NCBI GenBank assembly: GCA_002355495.1
Contig: AP017424.1
Coordinates: 6,141,501-6,205,500, forward strand
Source of the DNA: Streptomyces laurentii
GTDB taxonomy: Bacteria > Actinomycetota > Actinomycetes > Streptomycetales > Streptomycetaceae
DNA length: 64,000 nucleotides
Direction of reading: 5' to 3'
Shown here: one piece after another, positions 53,387 to 62,887 of the stretch
How the letters are laid out: the number at the start of each line of letters is the position of its first letter
Numbering within the stretch: the first letter of the stretch is position 1
The notes under the pieces: generated by a model
Seen by the model: only the letters and a program-made list of their open reading frames with translations
What the model was told of the DNA's origin: nothing
Database searches by the model: none
Translations under genes and position numbers: made by a program

Positions 53387-53704
53387 GTGGCCGAACTGGT
53401 GCCGTTGACCGAGGTGGAGATCGGGGCAGCGCTCGCCGAGGCGCCGGGGTGGCGCCGGGAAGGCGACGAGATCACCCGGTCGTACGCGATCCGCTATCAC
53501 GGAGGCGTGGCGATGATCGTGCATGTCGCGGATGTCGAGCGGCTGGTGGGCCACCATGCGGATATCGACCTGCGGTGGGACCGACTGCGGTTCGGGATCA
53601 CGACGCATGACGCGGGATACCGGCTGACAGCGGCGGATTTCGATCTCGCCCGGCGGATCGACGCGATCGCAGCGGCGCACGGGGCCGAGCCGGTCGACGG
53701 CTGA
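53387..53704 (+). CDS. 4a-hydroxytetrahydrobiopterin (pterin-4-alpha-carbinolamine) dehydratase
   Basis: A 105-residue protein of the PCD/DCoH fold. The active-site histidine pair and following segment are in GHHADIDLRWDRLRFGITTHDAGYRLTAADFDLA, matching the family pattern. It recycles pterin cofactor after aromatic amino acid hydroxylation. GTG 53387 has GGAGGG 9 nt upstream; GTG 53378 overlaps the previous stop and is too close to the ribosome site. No hydroxylase is nearby. Confidence 0.88.
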   Translation: MAELVPLTEVEIGAALAEAPGWRREGDEITRSYAIRYHGGVAMIVHVADVERLVGHHADIDLRWDRLRFGITTHDAGYRLTAADFDLARRIDAIAAAHGAEPVDG

Positions 53705-53900
53705 CCTCGGAGACGTTCGCGGCCAGGGGCGGCATCCGGGGTCTCGGCGGAGAGCAGGATGACGGTCGTCGGCGGGCCGGGTTTCCCGAGGAGCGCGCCG
53801 CCCGTCTCACCCGCTCGGAGTCGTTCAAGGGGCCCGCTCGCCCCGTCGCGCCTCACGCTGGTCGGGACGGTTTGCCCATCCGCATGAGCCGGAGGCTCGG

Positions 53901-54866
53901 ATGAACCATCCGACAGTGAACGGCGATATCCCCGGCCATCTCCTGAGGGTGAGCGATCTGGCTCCCGAGACCCTGGCGGCCGTCCTGGATCTGGCGGCGG
54001 CCATGAAGCAGGAGCCCCTGGGATGGGAGCGCAGCCTGCACGGCGCCGCCATCGGATGCATATTCGAGAAGCCGTCCACGCGCACCCGTGTCTCCCTGGC
54101 CACGGCGGCCCATCGGCTGGGCATGCGAGCCCTCGTGCTGAACCGCGACGAGCTGCAGCTCGGTCACGGCGAGACGCTCTCGGACACCACCCGGGTCCTG
54201 TCCTCCTTCCTCGACGCCCTCACGATGCGTACCTTCGCGCACGAGAACGTGGAGGAGATGGCCGACGTCGCCACGGTTCCGGTGATCAACGCCCTGTCCG
54301 ACACCCACCATCCGTGCCAGTCCCTGGCCGACCTCCTGGCGCTGCGCGAACACTTCGGCACGCTGGCGGGTCTGCGGGCTGCCTTCATCGGTGACGGCAC
54401 GAGCAACACGTGCAATTCGTTCCTCGAAGCGTGTGCGGCGTCCGGTATGCACCTCGTCATCGCCACCCCGCCCGAGTACGAGACGGACGGGGACCTCCTT
54501 CGCGACGTACGCGAGCTGATGGCGCGGACGGGCGGATCCGTCACGCTGACCACGGAACCGGTCGACGCGGTGGCCGGCGCGCAGGCGGTGTACGCCGAGG
54601 TGTGGGTGTCCATGGACAAGCATCACGAGCGTGCCGAACGCACCGCGCGGCTGGCCCGCTACCGGGTCGACGACGAACTGCTCGACCACGCCGCGGAGGA
54701 TGCCGTCGCGCTGCACTGCCTCCCCGCGGTCAGAGGCCAGGAGATCACCTCGGACGTGCTCGACGGCCCCCGGTCGCTGGTCTGGAACCAGGCGGCGAAC
54801 CGGCTGCCGACCGCCCAGGCGGTTTTGCATTCCCTCATCACCGTGTCACGTCGTCGGGCTTCCTGA
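53901..54866 (+). CDS. Ornithine carbamoyltransferase-like protein
   Basis: A 321-residue aspartate/ornithine carbamoyltransferase family enzyme. The carbamoyl-phosphate motif FEKPSTRTR is at 55-63, HHPCQSLADLLAL at 136-148, and AVALHCLPAVRG carries the OTC HCLP motif. The ornithine loop normally reads DVWxSMG; here it is AEVWVSMDKHHER, with Asp to Glu and Gly to Asp changes, so the amino substrate may differ. GGAGG precedes ATG 53901. It stands outside any arginine operon. It may be a paralogue for specialised metabolism or a second OTC. Confidence 0.82.
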   Translation: MNHPTVNGDIPGHLLRVSDLAPETLAAVLDLAAAMKQEPLGWERSLHGAAIGCIFEKPSTRTRVSLATAAHRLGMRALVLNRDELQLGHGETLSDTTRVLSSFLDALTMRTFAHENVEEMADVATVPVINALSDTHHPCQSLADLLALREHFGTLAGLRAAFIGDGTSNTCNSFLEACAASGMHLVIATPPEYETDGDLLRDVRELMARTGGSVTLTTEPVDAVAGAQAVYAEVWVSMDKHHERAERTARLARYRVDDELLDHAAEDAVALHCLPAVRGQEITSDVLDGPRSLVWNQAANRLPTAQAVLHSLITVSRRRAS

Positions 54867-54954
54867 GCGCGCCGCCCGGTGCCGGGCTTCCCGAGTGCTT
54901 CACCCGGCGCGCGGCAGTACCGGCGGCATCCCTCCTCCAGCCGACGCCGGGACC

Positions 54955-55329
54955 TCACGGCAGCGGCAGTGCCCGTGGCCCCACGCATCGCGCGCCCCAC
55001 TCCTCCACCCTCCGGCGGAGTTCGCGGTCGGCCGTGACCACCAGGCAGGGGCGGCCGGCGGCGGACCGGGCCAGGTCCGCGATCAGGTCGTCGCCGCTGC
55101 CCTGGGCCTCCTCCACGCGTACGCCCGGGACCGAGGCGACGCCCCGGGCCCGGCCCTCCACCACGAGGACGATCTCGTACGGGCCGGGGTACGGGCCGTC
55201 CTCCGGGCCGCCGTGTGCGGCGAGCCGGTCGCGGAGCCGCTCGGCGGCCCCGCGCCGGTCCTTCCACCAGCCGTCGGGTACCGACCCGACGACGTTGGCG
55301 CCGTCCACGACGAGGAGAGGAAGTGTCAT
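54955..55329 (-). CDS. NYN domain (PIN-like RNase fold) protein
   Basis: A 124-residue protein of the NYN/YacP group. Conserved acidic sites of the fold are in LLVVDGANVVGS (N-terminus), EAQGSGDDLIADLA (middle) and LVVTADRELRRRVEEWGARCVGP (end), suggesting a metal-dependent RNase. It lies 22 nt after the LCP gene in the same direction and may share its transcript. Confidence 0.85.
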   Translation of the reverse strand: MTLPLLVVDGANVVGSVPDGWWKDRRGAAERLRDRLAAHGGPEDGPYPGPYEIVLVVEGRARGVASVPGVRVEEAQGSGDDLIADLARSAAGRPCLVVTADRELRRRVEEWGARCVGPRALPLP

Positions 55330-55351
55330 GCCCTCAGGATGACAGCGCCGG

Positions 55352-56419
55352 TCAGCCGCCGGTGGCCGGGGACTTCTTCGCCGAGGCCGGGATGTCGGTG
55401 TCCTCGCGGAGGGCCTTCCAGAGCTGGGAGGCGTTCGGCTCGTGGGCGACGACGCGGTTCGGGTCCACCTTGTCGTACGCGACGGGGAGCATGATCGTCT
55501 CCATGTTCGCCGGGTCCACGCCGTTCAGACTGCGGGCGTAGTCGCTGAGCGAGGTCAGCGAGGCCAGTTCGGCGTCGGTGGTGAGCGCCTCGGTCGCCGA
55601 GTTCGCGATCTTGAACGTCTTGGCGGGGCTGCCGAGCAGGTCCTGCTTCTTCACCTCGGTGAGCAGGGCGGTGAGGAACTTCTGCTGGTTGCCGATACGG
55701 CCCAGGTCGCTGCCGTCGCCGACGCCGTAGCGGGTCCGGGCGAAGGCGAGGGACTGGGTGCCGTCCAGGCGCTGCGGGCCCGCGGCCAGCTCCAGACCCG
55801 AGTGCTTGTCGTTGATGGGCTTGTCGATGTCGACGGTCACGCCGCCGATGGCGTCGACCAGGCCCTTGAAGCCGGCGAAGTCGATCTCCATGTAGTGGTC
55901 GAGCCGGACGCCGGACATCTTCTCGACGGTCTTGACCACGCAGGCCGGACCGTACTGCGCGTACACGGAGTTGAACATGACGCGGTTGGCCCCGGCGGCC
56001 TCCGAGCCGTCCCGCCGCTTGCACTCCGGCCGGGTGATCAGGGTGTCACGCGGGATGCTGACGGCGACGGCCTTCGACCGGCCCTCGGGTATGTGCACCA
56101 CCAGCGCCGTGTCGGAACGGGCTCCGCTGACCGCCGCCTTGTCGAGCGCGGCGTTGTCCCCGGCCCGCGAGTCGGAGCCGAGGACGAGCAGGTTCTGCCC
56201 GGAGGTGGGCAGCTTCTCCGGCCGGTCGGTGCCGAGTTCCTTGTCGAGGTCGACGGCCGTGATGTTCGAGTTGAGGCTGGAGTACATCCAGTACAGCCCG
56301 CCGCCGGCGGCGAGGAGCAGCACCAGAAGCGTCAGCAGCACGATGCGGCCGGTCCGCCGCTTGCGGACCTTGCCGCCGCCGCGGCGCGCGCCGGGCACGG
56401 TGGTGTCGTGGTCGGTCAT
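55352..56419 (-). CDS. LytR-CpsA-Psr (LCP) family glycopolymer transferase
   Basis: A 355-residue membrane-anchored enzyme: basic cytoplasmic tail, one transmembrane helix (IVLLTLLVLLLAAGGGLYW), then an extracellular LCP domain. Catalytic and lipid-phosphate-binding residues are visible in LLVLGSDSRAGD, ARSDTALVVHIPEGR, VSIPRDTLI and LAFARTRYGVGDGSDLGRIGNQQKFL. LCP proteins attach teichoic acids and other glycopolymers to peptidoglycan, which fits the downstream wall-polymer genes. ATG 56419 has a GAAGGAAGAG ribosome site. Confidence 0.92.
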   Translation of the reverse strand: MTDHDTTVPGARRGGGKVRKRRTGRIVLLTLLVLLLAAGGGLYWMYSSLNSNITAVDLDKELGTDRPEKLPTSGQNLLVLGSDSRAGDNAALDKAAVSGARSDTALVVHIPEGRSKAVAVSIPRDTLITRPECKRRDGSEAAGANRVMFNSVYAQYGPACVVKTVEKMSGVRLDHYMEIDFAGFKGLVDAIGGVTVDIDKPINDKHSGLELAAGPQRLDGTQSLAFARTRYGVGDGSDLGRIGNQQKFLTALLTEVKKQDLLGSPAKTFKIANSATEALTTDAELASLTSLSDYARSLNGVDPANMETIMLPVAYDKVDPNRVVAHEPNASQLWKALREDTDIPASAKKSPATGG

Positions 56420-56568
56420 GGCTGGTCGAATCTCTTCCTTCGGGCGGACATGGTGTGCGGGGCGAGCCGGACGGGCCGCCCTGCCGGTCGAGAGACGTCG
56501 GGCTCTCGTGAACACGCGGTGACGCGTGTGACAAACTTCGGGGCGACGGACGGCGGGAGAGGCAGAGG

Positions 56569-57873
56569 GTGGGCGTGAACCGGGGCAGGAACAAGAACCG
56601 GGGCGCGGACTCCGGAGCGGTCACTCACAGCGGCCACACCGATCACGTCGCTTCGGCCGGCCCCTTTGGTTCCGCCGGCCCCTTTGGTTCCGGTGAACCC
56701 TCCGGTCACACGGATCCCTCCGGTTCCGCGGGGCTCCTCGCACCCTCCGGCCGCCGCCTGTTCACCGGCGCCGACGGCCGGCTGACGGCGTACGCGGGCA
56801 GCGCCGCGGGCCCGGTCCGCTGGACCGAGTCCCCGCGGGGCGGCTTCGAGGGCCCGACGGTGTTCGAGGTGCCGGGCTGGGTCGGGCCGTCGGGCATCGC
56901 CGCCGGCAGCGAGGGCTATGTGTACGTCGCCGGGCTGCGGCACGCGCCCGGGGGCGGCACCCCGCACGTGATCCTCAGCACCCAGTACCAGACCGGCCGC
57001 CCGCTGGGCGACTGGCGCGACCTGGGCGCGCCCACGGCCGACTCCGCCTCCGGTTCCGACTCCGGCCCTGGCGCCGGCTCCGGCGACGCGATCGTCGCCG
57101 GTCCGGTGGTCGTGGTGAACCAGGTGTCCGGCTCGGTCCACGTCCTCGTCTCGCTGCGGTACGGCGGCATCGTGCGGCGCAGCCGTACCGGCGAGGGCCG
57201 CTGGGGCCGCTGGAAGAACGTCACCGACCAGCCGTACACCGGCGAGTTCACCGCCCAGATGCCGACCGGCGGCGCGCTCCAGGTCCTGGCCGTGAACGCG
57301 GCCGGCGCGCTGGACCGCTGGGTCCTGGTGAAGGGCGGCGGCGCCGAGCTGCGGGATCGTTTCGCCATGGCGGCGACCGACGGCACCGGGACCGCCCTGG
57401 AGACCGGCCGGAAGCGCGCCACGTACATCTGGCGCTACCCCGGCGACGACTCCCTGGTCGCCTGGCGCGCCCAGGGCAAGGACACCCCGGGCGGCGTCAT
57501 GGCGCTCGGCGGCGCGGGCGGCCGCGGCCGGCCCGGCGTCGGCCGCGGCGTCATCGGCGGCTACGACTGCACCGTGCTCGCCCAGGTGGGCGCGCACGGC
57601 GGCATCGAGGTCACCGCCTACGTCACCGAGAACGAGGGGTACGGCACCTGGTGGGCGCCCCTGGCCGACACCGGCCAAGGCGGCGGCGCCGGGGACGCGC
57701 CGCGCGACCCGCAGGTGGGCACGGACGGGCAGGGCCGGCTGGTCGTCGCCGCGTTCGACCGGGCGGGCGGTCTGCTGCTGGCCCGTCAGGACCGGACGCA
57801 GGACGGCCTGGCCTTCGGACCGTGGCATCGTGAGAGCGGGCATGCGCGGTCAGCGGCCGCTCGGCAGCGGTAG
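56569..57873 (+). CDS. Hypothetical beta-propeller (PLL/sialidase-like fold) protein
   Basis: A 434-residue protein. Residues 1-55 are low-complexity with SAGPFG and similar repeats. The remainder carries regularly spaced blade-like segments (VFEVPGWVGPSGIAAGSEGYVYVAG; GRWGRWKNVTDQPYTGEFTAQ; FGPWHRESGHARS) resembling tachylectin/PLL propellers that bind sugars. No signal peptide is evident. GTG 56569 or GTG 56575 can start it. Its end overlaps the convergent glycosyltransferase gene by 24 bp. A role in sugar binding is only inferred. Confidence 0.7.
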   Translation: MGVNRGRNKNRGADSGAVTHSGHTDHVASAGPFGSAGPFGSGEPSGHTDPSGSAGLLAPSGRRLFTGADGRLTAYAGSAAGPVRWTESPRGGFEGPTVFEVPGWVGPSGIAAGSEGYVYVAGLRHAPGGGTPHVILSTQYQTGRPLGDWRDLGAPTADSASGSDSGPGAGSGDAIVAGPVVVVNQVSGSVHVLVSLRYGGIVRRSRTGEGRWGRWKNVTDQPYTGEFTAQMPTGGALQVLAVNAAGALDRWVLVKGGGAELRDRFAMAATDGTGTALETGRKRATYIWRYPGDDSLVAWRAQGKDTPGGVMALGGAGGRGRPGVGRGVIGGYDCTVLAQVGAHGGIEVTAYVTENEGYGTWWAPLADTGQGGGAGDAPRDPQVGTDGQGRLVVAAFDRAGGLLLARQDRTQDGLAFGPWHRESGHARSAAARQR

Positions 57874-59454
57874 CCGCTCGGACACCTCGAGCGCGAGGTG
57901 TCCCTCCTGCGTGTAGAACGGCGTCGCGGCCAGTTCGTGGCCGGGCGTCGTCGCCGACGGCGCGAAGACCATCGGCGCCCGGCTGACGACGTCGACCTCG
58001 TCGGACCGCTTGCGGCCGAGCCGTACCTCCTGCGTGACGCCCTCGAAGCTCACCGCCAGGCACACGTCCCAGACGCCGGTGCCCAGCGGCCGGCCGTCCG
58101 ACATCTGGCGCAGGTTGATCCGGGTGGAGAACCGGCCCATCGCCCGGGCCTTGCCCTTGGAGTTCAGCAGCGTCTCGTCCCGGCGGGCGGTGACGGAGAA
58201 CCGCTCCTCGGCGCCGGTGATCCGGTTCCGCAGCACGACCTTGGTGTTCCGGTCGCGCGTGGAGAGCTGCTCGAAGAACGCGTGCCCGTCGAGGAGCAGC
58301 AGCGAACCGTTCCAGCGCAGCCCGGTCAGCAGCTGGTTCACCGTCATCTTGGCGGTGATGTCGAAGACCTCGTCCGGCAGGTTCACCGCCGGGTCCCGGA
58401 AGAACGGCAGCTGGGTGTAGACGACGCCGTCCTCGACTTTCTTCCGCGGCGCCGGACGCGTCTTGTCCGCCTCGTACGCGGCCATCTCCTCGGCCTCGGC
58501 GTGGTGCCCGGCCGCGAGCAGCGCGTACCGGACCGCCAGCGGACGCGGCAGCAGCGCCAGGGCGCTCGCCGGCACTTGCGCGCGCAGCAGTTCGGCCGCC
58601 GCCCACAGGGTCTGCTCCCGTTCGGCGGGCTGGTCGGAGGCGAGCAGCAGCGGGCCGGTCGCCTTGCCGAGGTCGGCCTCCAGGTGCCGGGAGATCAGCA
58701 GATCCAGGCGCGGCCCCGGCGGCACCATCGACGTCAGCAGCCCGATCATCCGACTGGCCAGCGCCACCCGCTGCTGCAGCGGGACGGACCCGGTCTGCGC
58801 CGGGCCCTTGATCACGCACGGCTCGTCGGCGACCACCGCGATGTTGTCGGCGTGGACGAGGGCCGCGGCGGTGAACGCCTGGTCCTCGCCGATCGTCATG
58901 TCCGTCGGGAACTCCAGGCCGCGGCGGCGCACCAGGCTCGTACGGAACAGCTTGTCGGGCGTCAGCGACCAGTACACCCGCGACCCGTAGAGGTCCACCG
59001 ACCCCTGGGTCCGGCGGAACATCGACGTCGCCACGGTGTGCTTGCCGGAACTCTCCAGCTTGCCGAGGACCACGTCGGCCTCGTGCGCGTCGGCCGAGGC
59101 GACCATCAGCTCCAGGGCCTTCGGCGCGAGCCGGTCGGCGCCGGTCAGGAAGAGCAGATAGCGGCCGGCGGCCTGGCTCATGCCCCAGTTGCGGGCGTCG
59201 GCGGTGGACAGCCCGCGCCGGAACTGGCCGGCCCGCACCAGTCCGGGATGGCGCTGCTCGGCCTCGGCCAGCAGGGCGCCGCCCTCGTCGGTCGAGCCGT
59301 CGTCCATCGCGATGATCTCGATGCGGTCGATGCCGAGGGTCTGGCCCAGCAGCGAGTCGAGGCAGGCCGGCAGCGTCCGGGCGTGGTCCCGGACGTGCAG
59401 GACCACGGTGACGTCGCGGAGGTCGCCCGGGTGCACGGGCACGGAGGTGGTCAT
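57850..59454 (-). CDS. Glycosyltransferase family 2 protein with C-terminal beta domain
   Basis: A 534-residue enzyme. The GT-A fold is in residues 10-230: VTVVLHVRDHARTLPACLDSLLGQTLG, the nucleotide-sugar acidic site IIAMDDGSTDEGG, LLFLTGADRL in place of the usual DxD, and TIGEDQAF as the catalytic-base region. The C-terminal 200 residues are a beta-rich domain like that of teichoic-acid glycosyltransferases such as TarS/SunS relatives. It would decorate or extend a wall polymer. It is the last gene of the leftward cluster, 10 nt after the Ig-like gene. Confidence 0.85.
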   Translation of the reverse strand: MTTSVPVHPGDLRDVTVVLHVRDHARTLPACLDSLLGQTLGIDRIEIIAMDDGSTDEGGALLAEAEQRHPGLVRAGQFRRGLSTADARNWGMSQAAGRYLLFLTGADRLAPKALELMVASADAHEADVVLGKLESSGKHTVATSMFRRTQGSVDLYGSRVYWSLTPDKLFRTSLVRRRGLEFPTDMTIGEDQAFTAAALVHADNIAVVADEPCVIKGPAQTGSVPLQQRVALASRMIGLLTSMVPPGPRLDLLISRHLEADLGKATGPLLLASDQPAEREQTLWAAAELLRAQVPASALALLPRPLAVRYALLAAGHHAEAEEMAAYEADKTRPAPRKKVEDGVVYTQLPFFRDPAVNLPDEVFDITAKMTVNQLLTGLRWNGSLLLLDGHAFFEQLSTRDRNTKVVLRNRITGAEERFSVTARRDETLLNSKGKARAMGRFSTRINLRQMSDGRPLGTGVWDVCLAVSFEGVTQEVRLGRKRSDEVDVVSRAPMVFAPSATTPGHELAATPFYTQEGHLALEVSERLPLPSGR

Positions 59455-59464
59455 GGGCCGGCGC

Positions 59465-60283
59465 CTATCCGTTCTGCGGGGTGACGGGCCCGGGCCACGG
59501 CATCGCGCCGGTGAGCTCCGACCACTGCCAGGGCTGGAAGTCGGTGGTGAGCTGGTGCTCGGGGAAGACGCCGGGACGGTCGTCCAGGGCGCCGACGTAC
59601 ACGTTCACCGGCGCGGTGACCTGCCCGCCGTCCGGGGTGGCGACGGTGTACTCGAAGCGGTCGTAGCCGGTGAACCCGGGGCGCGGCTCGTAGCCGATCC
59701 GGCCGTCCTGGCCGAGCCCGGCGGTGCCGGACCGCGGCTGGGACACCGACACCGGCCGGCTGCCCGGCGCGAGGGTGGCGAGGGTGCCGAGCGCGTCGGC
59801 CATGCCGGGCACACCGGGGGCGGTGACGATCCGCAGGCCGGGCGCGAACATCGTCCGGATGAGCAGCGAACGGTCCCGCAGCGAGGCAGTACGGACCATC
59901 TTGCGCGACTCCCGTCCGGGTACGGCGACCGCGATGTGCGGGCGCAGCCGGGGCTCCTTCTTCTTCGGCTGCTTCACCCGGACCGAGAGGAACCCGACGC
60001 CGTTCTGCCCCGGTTCGGCCCGCACCCGGTACCAGCGCTGCTTGGGGAAGTACTCCACGTCCTGGATGGCGAGGATCTCCGCCGCGTCGGCGAAGTACTT
60101 CTCCTGGACGTACGCGTAGCCGAAGGGCGCGTTCTCCACGGCGACGGACAGCGCGAGCTGCACCACGTCACCGGGGGCGACGCCGCTGAAGGGCGCGACG
60201 GAGCTGTACAGGGCGGCGTGCGTCACGCCGGGGGAGTGCTCTTCGGTGCCGACGGCCCGGCCGGCACACAGCAAGTGGTTCAT
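59465..60283 (-). CDS. Hypothetical protein with Ig/cadherin-like domain in wall-polymer operon
   Basis: A 272-residue protein. The C-terminal part (IGYEPRPGFTGYDRFEYTVATPDGGQVTAPVNVYVG) is a typical Big_9/cadherin-like beta-sandwich repeat. The N-terminal half is unfamiliar. No signal peptide is seen, so export would need another route. It lies 9 nt after the SGNH esterase and 10 nt before the glycosyltransferase, firmly inside the operon. Function unknown. Confidence 0.7.
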   Translation of the reverse strand: MNHLLCAGRAVGTEEHSPGVTHAALYSSVAPFSGVAPGDVVQLALSVAVENAPFGYAYVQEKYFADAAEILAIQDVEYFPKQRWYRVRAEPGQNGVGFLSVRVKQPKKKEPRLRPHIAVAVPGRESRKMVRTASLRDRSLLIRTMFAPGLRIVTAPGVPGMADALGTLATLAPGSRPVSVSQPRSGTAGLGQDGRIGYEPRPGFTGYDRFEYTVATPDGGQVTAPVNVYVGALDDRPGVFPEHQLTTDFQPWQWSELTGAMPWPGPVTPQNG

Positions 60284-60292
60284 GGACCGGCC

Positions 60293-61114
60293 TCACAGAT
60301 CACGGGCGGGAGTGACACGGGACTTCGTACGGTGCTGGAACGTGGCCTCGTCCAGCCAGCCCATCTCGTCGTACGAGAAGGTCCGCCGGTCGAGGTCCTT
60401 CACCCAGTGGGCGGGGATCAGCCCCTGGGTCACCAGCGCGCGGGCGGTGAACCTGGCCACCTCGACGGCGCCCTCGGCCCGCAGGTGCACGTTGTCGGCG
60501 TCCTGCACGATGGGCATCAGGGGCTCGCCCGGCCGCAGATACGTGAACACGTGCTTGCTGTGCTCGGGGCCGAGTTCCTCCCACCACCGCAGGCTCTGCC
60601 CGTACACGTCGACGAGCGGGACGAACTCCTCGTGGGCCAGCTGCCGCATGGCGACCGGGTAGTCGCCGAGGAACCGGCTGACGTTCCCGTGCCGGTCGAT
60701 GCGGCGCCGCTCGAACGGCATCATCAGGATCGGGTGCGCCTGACGCTCCCGGGCCCCCGTCACGTATGCCCGCAGATGTTCGAGGAAGTCCTCGAACGGC
60801 TCGGTGTGGATGCCCGGGTCGGGCTTCCAGTCGATCTGGCCGAAGGCCATGACGAGGTAGTCGCCGGGCTCCATCTCGTCGAGGATCCACTGGAGCCGGC
60901 CGCGTTCGCGGAAGCTCTTGGTACTCGCCCGCGCCCGCGAACAGTTGACGACTTCGACGTCGTCGGTGAGGAACAGGCCGAGCGCCTGCCCCCAGCCCAT
61001 CATCGGCAGATGGCTCGCCGGCCGGGTGACCGTTCCCGAACCGCCGGACAGGAAGATCCTGGTCCGCCGGCCCGGCCGCGCCTCGGCCTCCGTCATGGCC
61101 TCGGGATACGTCAT
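60293..61114 (-). CDS. SGNH/GDSL hydrolase (rhamnogalacturonan-acetylesterase-like)
   Basis: A 273-residue SGNH-fold esterase. The nucleophile block is IFLSGGSGTVTRPASHLPMMGWGQAL. VMAFGQIDWKPD is the block III position (GQxD instead of GxND), and the catalytic Asp/His appear in DADNVHLRAEGAV. ATG 61114 has GGGAGGGGAC upstream. No signal peptide is visible, so it may remove or transfer O-acetyl groups on a cytoplasmic glycopolymer precursor. It is co-directional with the CDP-ribitol-synthase-like gene, 119 nt downstream of it. Confidence 0.82.
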   Translation of the reverse strand: MTYPEAMTEAEARPGRRTRIFLSGGSGTVTRPASHLPMMGWGQALGLFLTDDVEVVNCSRARASTKSFRERGRLQWILDEMEPGDYLVMAFGQIDWKPDPGIHTEPFEDFLEHLRAYVTGARERQAHPILMMPFERRRIDRHGNVSRFLGDYPVAMRQLAHEEFVPLVDVYGQSLRWWEELGPEHSKHVFTYLRPGEPLMPIVQDADNVHLRAEGAVEVARFTARALVTQGLIPAHWVKDLDRRTFSYDEMGWLDEATFQHRTKSRVTPARDL

Positions 61115-61233
61115 GTCCCCTCCCACCCCTTTCACCCCTCCCACGTCTCTCTCCTCCTCCATGACCCGACCGGACCGCCCCACCGGAGCCGGACCCCGAC
61201 GGGCCCGCGGCTCGGGCCCGGCCCGGCCCGGCC

Positions 61234-62736
61234 TCAGAGCTCCTGGCTCTCCTGCCGGCTGAGGACCGAGGCGATCGCCCGCTCGAAGCCGGACTGCGCC
61301 GCGGCGCCGCCCGTCGGGTCCTGCTGGCGGACGTCGACGACATGGCCGGTCATCCGCGACACCAGGACGTCGAGCGCGCTGCGCGCCACGGTCTCGGAGG
61401 ACAGCAGGGTCCCGGTCGGCTCCTGCCCGAAGGCCTTCGTCCGCATCGGGGTCGCGGTGCGCTCGGGGTTCACGCAGTTGACGCGGATGCCGTCCTCCGC
61501 CCACTCCTCGGCGAGCGCCTGGGTCAGGTTGACCACGGCGGCCTTGGTGGAGGAGTACAGGCTGTACTCGGAGCGGCCGCGGGTGTAGCTGCTGGAGGTG
61601 AACAGCAGCAGCTGGCCGTCCGTCTCCGCCAGGTACTTGTAGGAGAAGCGCGCGATGTTCACCGGCGCGAGGTAGTTGACCTCGGTCGCCTCGCGGATGG
61701 TCTCGTTGTCGGTGTCGGCGAGCCGGCCGGTGCGCAGCACGCCGGCCGTGTTCACCACGTAGTCGATCCGGCCGGTCTCGGCGTACGCCTTGGCCAGCGC
61801 CTCCTCGACGTGCTCCGGGATCTCCACGTGGGTGCCGGTGGTGGAGCGGCCCAGGGCGTAGACGGTCGCCCCGTACTCCTCGGCGAGCCGGGCGATGTCG
61901 GCGCCGATGCCGTACGAGCCGCCGAAGACGAGCATCGTGCGGCCGGTGAGGGCCTCCCGGTACGAGTCCTCGGCCGCGGCGGCCGGGGCCGCCGACGAGG
62001 CCAGCTGGAACAGCTTGTCGGCGATGAACACGTCGACCGGCTGGGTGACCTTCATGTTGTACTCGTCGCCCATGACCACGTGGACCGGGACGTCGGGCAG
62101 GTACTTGATGACGACCGAGCAGTCGTCGGTGGCCTCGAACCGCGGGTCGGCGAGCGCCAGCTCGTACGCCCGGCGGATGGTGCTCAGGTGGAAGCCCTGC
62201 GGCGTCTGGCCGCGGCGCAGCCGCGAGCGGTCCGGCACCTCGGTGATGAACTCGCCGTCGTCGCCGTGGGTCCGGGTCACGATGATGGTGTCCGAGGACG
62301 GGATCGCCACGTCCACGGCCTGGTAGCGCTCCAGTGCGCGCACGCACTCCTTCACCACGCGCTGCGACAGCAGCGGGCGTACGGCGTCGTGGAAGAGCAG
62401 GCTGGCGTCCTGGCCCTCGGGCAGGTTCTCGGTGACGTACCGGATGGCGATGCTGGTGGTCTCGCTGCGGGTCGAGCCGCCGGGCAGCACCCGCGACACC
62501 TTGCGCAGGCCGGCCTTGGCGATGATCCGCTCGGCCTCCTCGGTGTGGTCGGCGGCCATGAGGACGAGGATCTCGTCGACATCGGCGGCGTTCTCGAAGA
62601 TGCACAGGGTGTGTTCGAGGATCGACTTTCCGGCGATCTTCAGAAGCTGCTTCGGGATCGCGAGCCCGACGCGCTGCCCGGTGCCGCCGGCGAGGACGAC
62701 GGCGACGGTACGACGGCGGGGGACGGTGCTGGTCAC
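61234..62736 (-). CDS. Bifunctional IspD-like cytidylyltransferase / SDR reductase (CDP-ribitol synthase type)
   Basis: A 500-residue fusion. The N-terminal half is an IspD/TarI cytidylyltransferase (VAVVLAGGTGQRVGLAIPKQLLKIAGK; LLFHDAVRPLLS). The C-terminal half, from about residue 265, is a short-chain dehydrogenase (GGSYGIGADIARLAEEYGA; YSLYSSTKAAVVNL with the Tyr/Lys pair). This matches Haemophilus Acs1/Bcs1, which reduces ribulose-5-phosphate and makes CDP-ribitol. GTG 62736 gives the normal start (VTSTVPRRRTVAVVLAGG). It should supply activated ribitol phosphate for a wall teichoic acid. Confidence 0.88.
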   Translation of the reverse strand: MTSTVPRRRTVAVVLAGGTGQRVGLAIPKQLLKIAGKSILEHTLCIFENAADVDEILVLMAADHTEEAERIIAKAGLRKVSRVLPGGSTRSETTSIAIRYVTENLPEGQDASLLFHDAVRPLLSQRVVKECVRALERYQAVDVAIPSSDTIIVTRTHGDDGEFITEVPDRSRLRRGQTPQGFHLSTIRRAYELALADPRFEATDDCSVVIKYLPDVPVHVVMGDEYNMKVTQPVDVFIADKLFQLASSAAPAAAAEDSYREALTGRTMLVFGGSYGIGADIARLAEEYGATVYALGRSTTGTHVEIPEHVEEALAKAYAETGRIDYVVNTAGVLRTGRLADTDNETIREATEVNYLAPVNIARFSYKYLAETDGQLLLFTSSSYTRGRSEYSLYSSTKAAVVNLTQALAEEWAEDGIRVNCVNPERTATPMRTKAFGQEPTGTLLSSETVARSALDVLVSRMTGHVVDVRQQDPTGGAAAQSGFERAIASVLSRQESQEL

Positions 62737-62887
62737 GGTCTCCGGACTCCTGGGTGAGGGGGCGTGGCGGTACGGGAAGGGGTGCCCGGACGGCGTGCGT
62801 GCCCGAGCGGGGGCACGCACGTGTGGGGGGCCGGGCGTGGAGGTGAGTCGAGGGCCCGGGCAACGGGGCCCGGGCGGGGGCGAGCCG

